A DNA stretch of 64,000 nt from Aquilaria yunnanensis. Taxonomy: Eukaryota > Streptophyta > Magnoliopsida > Malvales > Thymelaeaceae. A program made the position numbers and the translations under genes. The notes under the pieces were generated by a model. It was not told where the DNA came from and searched no databases. It saw only the letters and a program-made list of their open reading frames with translations. The DNA is taken from NCBI GenBank assembly GCA_039654915.1, contig CM077600.1, forward strand, positions 37,804,492-37,868,491, written 5' to 3'. Positions 23,240-35,600 of this stretch are shown piece by piece; position 1 is the first letter of the stretch; every line of letters begins with the position of its first letter.

Positions 23240-24270
23240 TGCCTACAAAAACCACCATGCTTCAAAATTCAGGTAAAAGGATTCAGAATTGATGCTCAGG
23301 GTTTGAGGCAAGTTTCTTGTGCCTAAAAAAATATTTATGTAAGTTTTGGTTAAATTTGAAGTATTAGAAAAGGAAAATGACCCCCCTAAGCTTGAATTCT
23401 GCTATAGTGGGCAACAAAACGAAAGATACTTCAAATTGTGGGAAGAAGAGTCCTAAGTTGGGGTTTAAAGATTGGAAAAAGTTTTAAATGATTAAAAGAA
23501 GGATTTTGGAGATTTTGACTGAATTTGAAACATTATAACCTAAAAAGACACTTTGAGTTCTAGTTTTCTGCTAAGAGTGCCTGCAGAAATAGAATTGCTT
23601 CAAAATCATGGAAAAAGGCTTCCAAATTGGATTTTTGAGATTGGTACAGGTTTTTTATGACCTAAAGAAGATGACTGGAGTTCTTTGGGCCGTTTGTAGC
23701 TCTGGAAGTCAGGATGGCCATTTTAGGATCAAAGTTCTACTAAGACAACCAGTAGAACATGACACTCTTCAAACTTTGGGGTGTAAGCTTCTAAATTGAT
23801 GTTTTACAGATGAGATAAAGTTCCTATATTATAAAGAAGATACCTACAAATTTTTACTGAATTTGGGGCTGCTAATCTCAAAATTCCTCCAAGATTATGT
23901 TAAGCTGCTAAGATAACCTGCAGATGAACTTTTGCTTCAAATATTGGGTAAATGGCCTCAAATTGAGGATTTATGAGCTTAGACAACTTTTATATGATTA
24001 AGATAAGTTTCCTACAAAATTTGGTATCATTTGGAGCATTGGAACTCAATAAGACCCTTTGAGTTCAAAGATTTTGCCCAAATGACCTGTAGAAAAGAAC
24101 TTCTTCAAACTCTTGGAAGATGACTTATAAATTGATGTTTTGGGGCTAGGAAAAGTTTATTATGACTAAGAGATGGTAACTGGAAAGTGCCGTGTTAATT
24201 GGAACACTGGAACTCAAGATACCCCTTTAGCATTTGTTTTAGCTTCTAAAAACCAACGTTGCTCTCCTGC
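23240..24270 (+). repeat. diverged tandem array of about 169-bp units
   Basis: The word CTTCAAA recurs at 23260, 23429, 23598, 23767, 23935 and 24103, with spacings of 169, 169, 169, 168 and 168 bp. Around each copy the same order of motifs returns: CCTGCAGAA.. or CAGTAGAA.. before it; then a GGGAAGAAG-like run and AAATTGAGG or AAATTGATG; then GAGCTTAG..AA..TTTTATGA; then CTACAAA.TTT...GAATTTGG; then TTGAGTTC. Individual units are strongly diverged, but spacing is nearly free of insertions. The array lies wholly inside the mariner element. No reading frame is conserved between units. Confidence 0.7.
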
Positions 24271-26019
24271 ATTTTTCTCCAAAAAACCAACAGTAGAGAC
24301 CTAGTTTAAGAATTTATCCCAAGTCTATACTACACATGTCATGGGCAAAGAACGTGGTTAAAACAAAAACTTGCAAGATTTTCAACTTTGATGCCACATT
24401 AGGGTGCTATGACATTGTTGAAGGCTCTAACACCTGTGAGAGTTGACAACTAGCAGTTTTTAAGGTTTTTTACAAGTGTTCAGTGATCCATATGAGGAAC
24501 AATGAGTTGGTTTATAAGGGGCAACAACAATGAATTTGATCAACTGGAGCTAACAAGTCACTTGCAATGTTTGACCTGTAAGTTGACTTTTTGTGTAAGA
24601 AGTTAAATGACAAGAAGCAAGTGTTTGTAGGCCATATGGGGGGATAAGAAACTTGTGGAAAATAAGAAATTTCTAGGTCTTTACTTGCAAAGATGTCAAA
24701 GTCCCAAATGTGTCTGAAATTGCTAGGCAGTTTATTGTATAGCTGCATTGGTAAAATGAGCTTGTTAAAGGCTGAACTGAAGGTTAACCTTCTGCAAGAA
24801 TCAACTGAAGAATCAACACTGAAAAGCAGAATCAAAGTTTCTAAACCCAAAATTCTACTCACAATGCATGAACAAGTCCACTTTATAAGTACAAATGGAT
24901 TTACAAAAATTCAGTTCAAGATACCTTTTCTTTCTCAAAGTCAAACCCAAAGTCAAAATAGCTCTAATAGACAATCCTGTGATGATTTTTCTCTTTTGTA
25001 GTACCATATCAAGGTGTTTTAGTTCTATTGGTACAAGTTTGATCCAAAATGGTGAATTATTAAGTGGTGCATACTATCATATGAATACTAAGAGTTCATT
25101 ATGTACAGAAAGTTTAAGGTATTTACAAGAAAATGCAACCTACAGCTTGGCTTTGCAGCAAAACACTGACATATTTTCCAAATGCAAAACCATAGTTGGT
25201 CATTTTGAGTTTTAGGCCAAAGTTAACTGCCAAAATTTGCAAACCAGTTTATTTTATGAAAAGAAAGTTGATAAAGGAGTGAAATCTGAAATTTGGCTTT
25301 AAAAATCACATTTTAACGTTTCAGCTCAAGAAATTTGCACTAAATCTACAGAAAAATCAGGTTCAATGCTCATTTCAACAATTTTGGAGATTTTTTATTT
25401 GAAGTTGAGGTTAACAAGTTTCAAATACCATATGTGACACCATGGCCTATAAACACTTATACAATTAGCTAAGTTAGGGAATTTGGTCTATCAAACTTGA
25501 ATCTGAAGCCAAAATTTGCAGCAGTTTCAAATCTGACACTTTTGGTTGTAACAGTCCACATGAGTTCTGATTTTCCATGGAAAACCAAAGCTCGCACACA
25601 CTTTATTTTATCAAAAAGAAACTTTTGAGAAGCAACAAAACTGGATGTCAACCAAATAATCAAATTAACATAGAGAATAAAAAATCCACTTCCATTCACA
25701 AGGGAATTTGGTATTGCATTGGTACAGAAAATAGTAGCAGTAGTAATTGGATTACAAAATCAACATACTAGATTAGTGCTTGACAGAACCTTTATTATGC
25801 AACTTTCTGTCAAAGCACTAATTTTCCAGATTTGAAACGACATTCTTCAGGCAAAAGTATGACCTATCTACACCAGCCAAGACTATTTTTGAATTACTTA
25901 CATAACTACCAAAAGCAAAAGTTCAAAAACTGGCAACAAAACAACTAGGTTGGAGTGTAGCTGTTATGCATCATCAGTTGGCCACAATTACATACATTCC
26001 CACAGGAAAAGCACACTAT

Positions 26020-27328
26020 TTATTCCTGTAAATGTGCCTGTACAGCCTCGATAATTTCAGAAGCCACAAGAACTTGAGTTGGGAGATGACCTTCTTGCTC
26101 CAATCGACTCTTGTTCACATGTGGAATCTTGTAGCCATTGCAGCCATTTAACTTCATCACTTCTATCATACATAGCTGCAAAGTGACAAAGACATGATTC
26201 AATCTTGTCGATGGGAATTCATCAAATGCTTTCTCAACAGCTCTTACTAATTCATCAATATTTTTCAGAGATTGTTGGTGCTGAAGAGATTGAATGGCTC
26301 GAAAAAAACCCAAATCTAGCACATTCATGTCTGGAGAGTTAGGAGGCTGACACACTAATTGAACATTAAGCCCAGTTCTTCTTGCAGCTTCCTGAAAATC
26401 AAAGTCATCAGCCTTAATATGTGGTTTTGCATTATCTTGTTGAATGTATATTGTTCTCCCGGGACTTGTGTGAGGCCATTTTTCCTTAATTGCTGGTAAA
26501 ACTTTCTCAATCAAGCAAGCTTTAACAACTTCTTTTGTGACAGAAACAATGGCATTTGTTTCGATTGTTCCAGCAACTCTATTCTTGCTTTTCCTCTTTG
26601 CTGGCTCTTGATATACAAACGGAAATATTCCAATTTTGCCTGAAAATTCTATCCCACTTGCTGAATCATTTCTAGGCCTACCAACAGCAGCCAAAAACAT
26701 GACTTTCGTGATGAAACGCTTGCTTTTACAGCTGCGCATTGGCTCCGCTTCATCAGGCAAAAGATAATACTTCTCTGATCCTTTGGTTAAGTAAAACCAT
26801 TTCTCATCTATATGCACAAAATCAAACATATCAATAAACATAGGATTATGCATAAAAGAGTTCTTTTCAACCATACATAAGCAAAACCTCAATCGATCTT
26901 TCTTATTTTGATTTGTCAAGTAAGGTTTGATGGAATTTGAGTGGCGCCTAAATACCCCTTCTTTTACTCGTCGGTGAAAAGTGGATTTCGACATGTTAAG
27001 CTCTGTTGCCATGGTTCGGATGGTAGTTCGACGATGTAAAGGGACTGTTGTAACAAGGTTTAGATCAACCTGAATTCGTTTAGGACCTGTAGCTCCAGCA
27101 TACCTTGTATTGAGCTCAATGGGTCTATTGTTCTCGATTTGTTCCTTTGCCTCTTTCCAAATTCGCCAAACAGTGTGTCGACCGACAGAGAAGTGATTGC
27201 AAACATTTAAAATCGATCCTCTTTTTGGTTTCCCTTTACTGTTTCAGTAAACATATTGCCTGTCGTTCATCCTTGGTTAAGACTTTGTGTCGCTTCTTCT
27301 CAATTTCCAGGTTTGACAAAGAACTCAT
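26020..27328 (-). pseudogene. mariner-like transposase (DD39D), one frameshift
   Basis: This is the cut-and-paste transposase of the surrounding element. The main frame, 27012-26020, encodes the catalytic domain. The three metal-binding aspartates are present in FVHIDEKWFYLT, IYIQQDNAKPH and NSPDMNVLDLGFF. Exactly 39 residues separate the second from the aspartate of VLD, which defines the plant DD39D class. Upstream on the same strand the frame continues with the helix-turn-helix region (GSILNVCNHFSVGRHTVWRI, KRIQVDLNLVTTVPLHRRTT), and a first ATG lies at 27328 (MSSLSNLEIEKKRHKVLTKD). A single break near 27248 (after AICLLKQ) shifts the frame; otherwise it would be a protein of about 435 residues. 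The frame ends with stop at 26020. The lesion looks young and could also be a sequencing error. Confidence 0.88.
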
Positions 27329-27686
27329 CAATTTTGGTGGGGGAGTTGAATTTCAAGTGCAAGTTGTAGTTAATAGGGGAGTCAAATTTCACCCAAGTTT
27401 CAGTTGCCGATTAAAGCATTGCGAGGAGCTAGAAATTTAATTGATCGATTGAGAGAATATGAGTAGTTTGGATTTGGAGATGGATTTTGGCGGGGAGATG
27501 AAGAAACCAAATAAAGTCATCCCGCCACAACCAAAATTAACTCAAAACAGCCATTTGCCGCCAGCCATGAACGTGATTTTAATTTCTGATTTCAGGGGTA
27601 TTTTTGTCAAAAAATACATCATCTTATCATTTCTTAATCTCCGTGCCAATCACAAATGGTGCAATAAACATGGGACGGAGGGAGTA

Positions 27687-29673
27687 CTACACAGCACCCA
27701 TTATTATTATTTATTTATTTTTGCAGTTGAATCTGCCATTCAAGCTTGTTTGTTAAGAATATTAGCCGCCAATGGTTGCGACCTAGACAAATTAGTTATT
27801 AGGGAAACTAAGATAAAAATATTTTGTAATCTCATGAACTATTCTATAAAATGCTTTGTTGGTAGCACAATCCATCCTTGAATCATATGCTCTTATGTTC
27901 AATAATTCATTAACTAAAAAATAAAGCGTAAGAATTATCTCCCTCAATTAGTTTTTCTATGCCTCCCTCTTGTAGTGCCTACATAAATGAGAAGCTACAC
28001 AAAACCAAGTAATTGATTAATTAACCGGGCACAAAGCAACAATTCAGATGAAAATAAATCAAAATGTCAAACCATACGGAAGGCCTTCGAGTCCCTCCAT
28101 CTACATGAGTCCCACTTCGGTGACCTGCCAAAGAATAAGATCATATGGAGTCTTTGAGCTTCTCCATCTAATCGACCTTCTCTCTTTCAATCATATGGCG
28201 GCGTGCCACCAGTGAAGAAACAACATAAACAATAAAGAACTCACAATAGAGGAGTTTATGGGGAGAGAGCGAAAGGAGTAAGAGGACGGTGGCGGAGAGA
28301 AGCAACAAAATTTAGGGGAATTTGTAATTTGTAGAAAAATTTAGGTCCTTCATTAGGATAAAATATATCACATCATCATCTACATAGGATTGCTACGCTA
28401 ATTACATTTGCCATAACATTATCCACCTTGAAGGCCATAATGGAAGTGGACTATTTCTATTTAAAAAATAAAGTTTATGATGAAATTAACTGTAAAAAAA
28501 ATAATAATAGTTGTTGATCTGCCTATTTCACGAACATTAGTGGCTAGTCTACCCTTTTTGCCCTTTTTTTTTTTTCACTTTTGCTTTCGGTTAACATATA
28601 AAAAGTGCTTTTCGTTATTTTTCTTTAAATATAATACTTGTTTTCCGAAATTATACATTAAAAAAAATCTATAATTTAAAAAAGTTAAAGAAATGCTTTC
28701 AAGACTTCACTTATCGAAAAAGTGAGTTTTCTCTTCGTTTTTTTTCCCTCGAGCCAGATGAGATAGAAAATCAGAAAAAGGTGGTTTGTATGAAAATAGA
28801 AATAAAGCATTTTTTAAAGAACGCAAAATGCTGAGCCCATTGACCGGGTGAGAGTTCTTGGCTATATCCATGGACCTAAACCAATGGTTTCTATGACAAT
28901 CATTCTCGCCTGATTCAGTGACACAAACTGAACTACAAGTACAAACATTTCTCTCTGTTCGGTGTGAGAGAGTTCATGAAACATACAGCAATTGCAATAA
29001 TACCCTTGAGGTAATGAGGAACTTGGAAATAACAAATGAACAAGTTACAGAGGCACATGAAACATTTATGAAAATATATATATTTATATCTATATGGTAA
29101 GCCTTCATCCTAACACTTGTTCAGTTCAAAGTCCGAACAGAGTTGAACGTAGCAGTAGTGTCCGAATCAAAATACCACAGATGTGAAGCTACCCTACCAC
29201 CTTCCTGCATTCCTTTGTAAGAGACACCGTCGGAACAAGAACTGAACAATTATGGTACACAGGAGGCCAACCACTGGCGGCGCCGGCACTCCAGAAAATA
29301 CACCAAAAAAAAAGGGGATCAGATGATAAAATTAAAGAATCACTAAACAGGCAACTGAGACGCACAGCTTTACTCCCAACACCACCGGGCGTGTATGTTA
29401 GTTTACCGGCCATGGAAGAAGGTTCCTTGTCCCCAAAACTTCCCTCATTTGCTTTGTCGACTTCTGAGGATTATGAATAAAAGAATTCATGATGGTCAAA
29501 TCACTTTCTTTCCTCTCCTGTCACCCTCTTCACTATCTAGGCCTGCCGCCTATCAGTCTGTTGCTGCCCAGTTCCGGGCAGCAACCAAGTGAAAAAGCAG
29601 CACAAAACTATCCAACTCCCTCTTTATGAGGCAGCCGATCAATGATACATCAGAAACACTACCTACGTTTTAA
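27687..29673. other. intergenic region and HAC 3' flank
   Basis: AT-rich spacer between the mariner element and the HAC stop codon. From about 29100 it probably carries the HAC 3' UTR (minus strand). Frames here (28477-28674, 28918-29100, 29189-29413, 29395-29592) have no recognisable domain. Confidence 0.4.
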
Positions 29674-32600
29674 TTACCCCGAATTGCCAGCAACTTCTGC
29701 AGCACGCTGTCTCATCATCTCCATCACAGCTGCCCTACGCCTTGAATCAGACTGCTGCTGGAGTCTCCGTAAATGTTCTTTCAGGTCTCTGCATGAATTC
29801 AAGAAAGTTACATTTATACATGACTAATGATGTTACGGCCTGATCCAGGACACATGGCAGGTCTGCCCTACAGTTAATATGAGTTTATGACGCTGCATTA
29901 TCATCACAGGAAAAATTGGATGATGAAAATAGGCGGCAACAGATGTACCTGCAGCGTGGTACGTGGCATTCTGATTCTTTGCATGCTCGTGCATGCAGTT
30001 GAAGAATATACCACATTTTCTTGCAAAGAACACAACCACCAGAGGCACGTGTCTTGCATTGTATTCCATGCCGGAAAAGACCTTTAACCTTGCGGCAATT
30101 CGGGTATTGGCAATGTGGAGAGCGACATTGAGAAGCATGAACCAGAAGGTCAAGCATCCTCCTCAGCTGCAATGATAAAAAACCAAAACACAGATGTCAG
30201 GCAAAACTATTGTCCCTAAGCTACAATGATCACAAAACCAGAGCACATAATGCCTCAACTTGCATTTTTAATCTACTGAGTACTTGTTTGTTCTTTCCTT
30301 GTATTCCTGATCCCTCACCAGCACACATCAACCATAAAACCACCCCAGAAGGAAACCATACATATCTTGGTGGATGTTTACCCAAAACAAATCATTCATG
30401 TACTTTATCATCATCATCATTATGTTGTCATTAATCCCAATTAAGTTGGGTATGGTGGCATGTTCATAATGTCAATAAATGAGTAGAGGCAATATTCGCA
30501 CCATATATTCATGCAAGAGCATGCGGCTGTGTTTTATGTTGGATGCCCTTCTTGAGGCAACCCTCTTGTGAGGTTCAATAAGATGAAATTTCAAAAACAT
30601 CATAATCACAAGTTTTCTACACTTGCATGGAAAATATCAAGTGATGGCAATGATTGAAAGTAGTTGCTATCGTTTGTGCAATATCAAGTACCCTAGGTTG
30701 AACAACATTAAGTACCTGAAGAACACGTAGTTGCCTAGCTTCTTTATTCTGTGCATCACGTTCAGCATTAGATGGATGGTTTGTCAATTTATGAGGATGA
30801 TCAACAGCCCCATCCTTCTGGTAACATGAATTGCACACATCATACTCAGGGCAAACTTCACAACGCCAGCCTTGACCAGTTTCAATGTCAAGATGACATA
30901 TATTACAGGTAGTCACAAATGCTGGTGCTGTAGGATTGTGAAGATGGTACAGCACCATCATTGAAGAATGTTTTGCCCGCCTCAGTGTATCATACTGGTA
31001 ATGATTCCCTTGACAAAGACTCAAGAATGCCTGCCTGGTATCAAAGAATTCACTCTCAAGAATTTCATCTTTATCCTTTGTGTCCGCAGGTACATCAGTA
31101 ATTTCAGCCTACACCATTGCAATATCATCTTTCATTACAAAGTTAAATTTCAAAAGAAAACTATTTGGAAGAGAATACCACCTGAGCAACAATATACTTG
31201 CTTCAGGGATGAAACACCCAAAGAACTTACAGGATAAAGTGTGTGCTTATCTCTCTGATTGATGGGATGGCGCTCTCTCTCTTCACGCTTCTGCTCCACT
31301 TCATAGCACCTGTCAATATATCAAAGGAAAAATTAGAACCACTAGTACCGCCTTTGTCAAGAAAATTACCAGGAGAACAAACTGTACAAGCTAGAAGAAC
31401 AATATATGTAAAGGAGACAAAACTGTCCATAATAAGAATATATGCACAGGGAGCAAATCAAATCTTAAAAGGAGGGCAGTATAAGAGTTTAAGAAAAAAA
31501 AATGTATTGTATTATCGCAACAAGCACAATAGAGGTACAACAACACTGCTATGTTTGGCCAGCAAGAAACTCTAGGTTACAGATCCTAAATTACATGTTA
31601 CAAATGAAGAAAGGAGATATCTCACAATGGCCTAGGATACAAAAAAAATAATAACCAGTAAATAAGTAAAGAAGACATTAACAAAACAATAGATGATATA
31701 AATTATTTTATACTATACGAGTTTGAGGAAAATATGTCTTGTATCATCTTAACAAGGATATACATAGAGGTACAACAATGCTGCTATGTATGGCAGCAAT
31801 AAACCCCAGGTTACAGATTATAAGTTATAGGTTACAAGTAAACAAAGGAGATATCTAACAATGAACTTGATACATACAAAAAATTGTAACATGTAAATAA
31901 GGAAAGAAGATATTCACAAAATAATAGAAGATGTTAAATTATTTCTCCAACTAATTAGCTTATGCAGGATGTATTTTAAATGGAAGAGCAGATGACCCAG
32001 TAAAACTCAACTCAACCTTAATGCAAAACTTCACCTGTTAGAATTTCTGGCTATACACATGAATAAATGATCAGCAGATTTTGAGAAAAGGCTAATGCAT
32101 TCAAACTGCCCACATAACTTCCAAGGACATAAAAAGAAACAAAAGAGTAGATTGAATTACTAGCCTTAAAGTAGCTATGAAGGCATGGTAGAAGTGCTTC
32201 CCGGATTGAAATATAATATAAATGAGACAAACATCCCCGGAATTCAAATTAACAGAAGACAGATCGGCAAATTGGAAAAAAGGGCAACTTACTTATCACA
32301 AATCTGGAAATTTTTGCACTGATTACAAACCCAGCGGGTCCCAGACACCATTAGAATACAACAATGGTTGCAACAATGCTGCAGATGGACCATGATAAAA
32401 TCTTCTTTCATAGGGCTGATGGTCTCACCAAGCTGCCACCAAAGGAAAGAGAAGGTGATTTACCAGAAGCATTAACAATAACCTTACTTCAGAATTGGAA
32501 AGAAAACATCTTCAAACAGAAAATCTAAAGCCAGCTATGAATGATTACTAAGATTTTTGTTCTTATAACTCATTAGCTGCAGCTTGAACAACCTAGACTA

Positions 32601-35600
32601 CAGACTCAAATAGATAATGTTTACACTGCATTCATAATACCATAAAAGAAATTGCAACATCAACTTCCTTGGGCCATCCTGCATGCACATACACATATAA
32701 AAATGCAGAGACAATTTCTAACCAAAACTTATATCAATTGCAAACAGCTTACACTTTTCTATTATTGCAATTTACTAGGGAAAAACAGATTCAGAAACTA
32801 GAAATTACTTTGTGCATCAGTAGCAGATCCTTGGACGCATTAGCAGATAGATCAGATTGGCCAGATGCTTTTAGAGCTCTTTTTGTTAGGGTCTTTTTAA
32901 CTGTTCCCTTCTTGTTCTGCTTCCTGCCATCTTCTTCTTGGCGGAGCTGGTTGATCAGATCTTCAGCAGCACCAGGCCAATAATCACCATCAAAGTATGG
33001 TAGCCTAGCAGCTGTCACCTTAGCCTTACATTCACCAGTGGAGACAAAGAAGTGATCAAACAAATTAGTAGTTTCGACTACAATCTGTTCTTTGGCAGCT
33101 TTCCTCAACATGGCTAAATACCTGGAAGCAATGGAAGTCATGCACGTGAGGGAAAGAGTTATAGAAGAAGAAAAATTAGTAATACCAACAAAATAAGCAG
33201 TTCCAGGATAACTCCCTCACCATTCACGGAGTTTATCAGACTTTGGTGTTTTTTGAATTTCTGGATGACAGTACAGAATGTAGTCTTCACCCTTCAGTGG
33301 AGGGCATGCCCAAATATAGCAGCTTGTAAAACCACGTTTTTTGCAATACTCGAGGTAGCCAATCTGTAAGGTGCATCATTCAGGAAAAGATTTTTATGGA
33401 TATGAGCACATATATAATCATAAACGACTCAATGAGAGTTTCCAGTGAGCCTGAAACTCAAGATCTGCCCATCAAAAATAGAAAAGAAAGAAACTTACTA
33501 GAATCTCATGATAAACAAATGTGCGAAGAGCCTCTCCAGTCACAGCTTTGACCTCAGGGCGGAAATATTTCACAGAATCAAGATAAGATAGATACACTCG
33601 ACGTTGATTTGGAAATGAACACTCTGATCCAAATTCTTGGACATACATGCCAAATAAACACACTTCTACCCCTTCAATCTTTTGAAACAGCAGAACAACC
33701 TGTATATGAAAATAAACAGTTATATCCCATAAAAGATTTTTTTAGGAAATACAAAAAAAAATGAAGACATGAGCTGTTCTTTTCCCTAAATGAAATGTTC
33801 TCCCACAGGGTGCTAAACTTACCTTTGATTTGTAGGGGAACTCTGATGGGTAATTCTCTTCCTGAAAAATTTCAAGAAACCGTTGCTTAACTTCCAGTTT
33901 TTTGTCAACGGATGAAACAACTCGTACTACCAGTGCCTCTGCCCCAGGGACCTGGCAAAACGTTAAAAGAACAAATTGAGTAAATGGCTCCATTAACGTT
34001 AATCACAACATAAGCTTTGTTAAATAAGCCAAATTACCTGTTAAGATTTAGTTCTAACTGAAATGAGCTTTCAAGACCATGAAATAAGGTTACATTTTGG
34101 TTTTAACATCCATTCTCATTAAACGTTCCATTTAAGATCCAATGGGTGCTCATATGACAGGCATGCCCAACAGATCCTTCAGTCTCACATGCATTATGAT
34201 TGGACGGCTACTCTGTGACTAACTCAACTAATGGATTATCTATCTGCACGTGTTTAACTGAAACTATTCTCTTCTATCCAAAAACTGAGAAAACTTAAAT
34301 TTACCAGTGATGACAACAACACGGGTGAAGAGAAAACTACAAATAAACAGAATCAAAGGGGCAAATATGATAGTGATTAGAAGAAGACACACTAAATCCA
34401 ACAAATTGCCTCAAAACTATGAATATCCAAGATCAACTGACTAACAAACTTTCTGTCTACCTATAGGGATTGCCTAGTATCCTTCACCAACCACACCCCC
34501 CCCCCCCCTTCAAAAAAAAAAAAAACCCGTCACAATTAATTATAGAATAAACCAAAATGACAGAAACATCCAATAACCATAACCACCTCATCGTAACTCT
34601 TTCCTTGCTGCCTTGCTCTGTCTTGTCTTTCTTGCTTCAACTTCCTAAATAACCGCTGCTCTATGTGATCACTAAGTATTGTTCTTGGCAAATCTTTGGC
34701 CCCAAGAACAGCACTCTGGGGTAATGGCTTACGCTCTCCCCGTTCAATCTCTGCTATGTAGCAATTAGGGCAGGTATATTCAGCCTGCCCACCATCATTC
34801 CTTCGGCCATTAAATAAAGCACATATTTGATGCTGCCAAGCCTCACACTTGTCACATTGCACCCACTGCATGTGTTAAGGATGAGAAGTGTTAAATCAGA
34901 TCTTATACCACATTGCAAGCCAGAAATAAGCCAAAATGTAGAAGGGCATACCCATTCTTCAGTCTCCTCATCGTTTTTCTTTTTCTCAAGCCTTGCCTTT
35001 GGAATGGCATTCCCATCAACAAAAATTGCCTCTCCCCGGGACTCATTATAGCAAGGAATACAGAAATAGTGCCGTGTATCACCAGCTCCCACAGTATAGT
35101 ACATTGCGTTCCGCTTAATCCTAGCACCACAAGGGCTGCAATATATAGGTGGTGGTTCAAAAGTGAGTTTCTCTACTGCACATAATTGACAGGAGTTCTC
35201 ACTCATTGAGTGTTCCATAGCTTGATTCTTCTCTGCCTTTGCTTTACTCTGTAGAACAAAGGGAACAGATGGAAGTGATTAGACCTAGAAACAGTGATCT
35301 CTAATGCAGGAAATATCTGTACATAGTAACGTCATACTACTTAAGAAGCTCAAAATCTAGATAAATGCATGTCCAACAATAATAAAGAAGCAGTGGACAG
35401 CCCTTTAGTAGATGAAACAGTTCATTAATCAATTAGCTTCAAGAGACAGCAAAGCTCATAAGATCATTTGCTTACTCATTCAGGTGATCTATACATGCAG
35501 TGAAAAGGTTTAGGTAACTAGTGACAACTGAAGATTATTTTCAGGATACCTGGCCGACCCACTGTCTCAGGCCTGTTATATGCTGTCTAACTTGCTCAGG

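Larger units (their letters stand above)
20645..27684 (-). mobile_element. 7.04 kb mariner-like element (plant Soymar/Stowaway superfamily)
   Basis: The left end CTCCCTCCGTCCCATATTGT (20645) and the reverse complement of the right end CTCCCTCCGTCCCATGTTTA (27684) form inverted repeats of about 28 bp, both ending ...TTGCACCA. A TA dinucleotide lies outside each end (20643-20644 and 27685-27686), as expected for Tc1/mariner insertion. A second copy of the subterminal word, CCCATATTTTTTGCACCATT, follows the left end at about 20692. The CTCCCTCCGTCCC terminus is the one shared by plant mariner-like and Stowaway elements. The transposase lies on the minus strand at the right end. About 5 kb of the interior is not transposase, so the element is longer than I would expect for its class. 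Confidence 0.9.

Noticed and set aside
24512..25215. Frames of about 100-116 codons in the mariner interior
   Set aside because: No domain, both strands are equally open, and they lie next to a non-coding tandem array.
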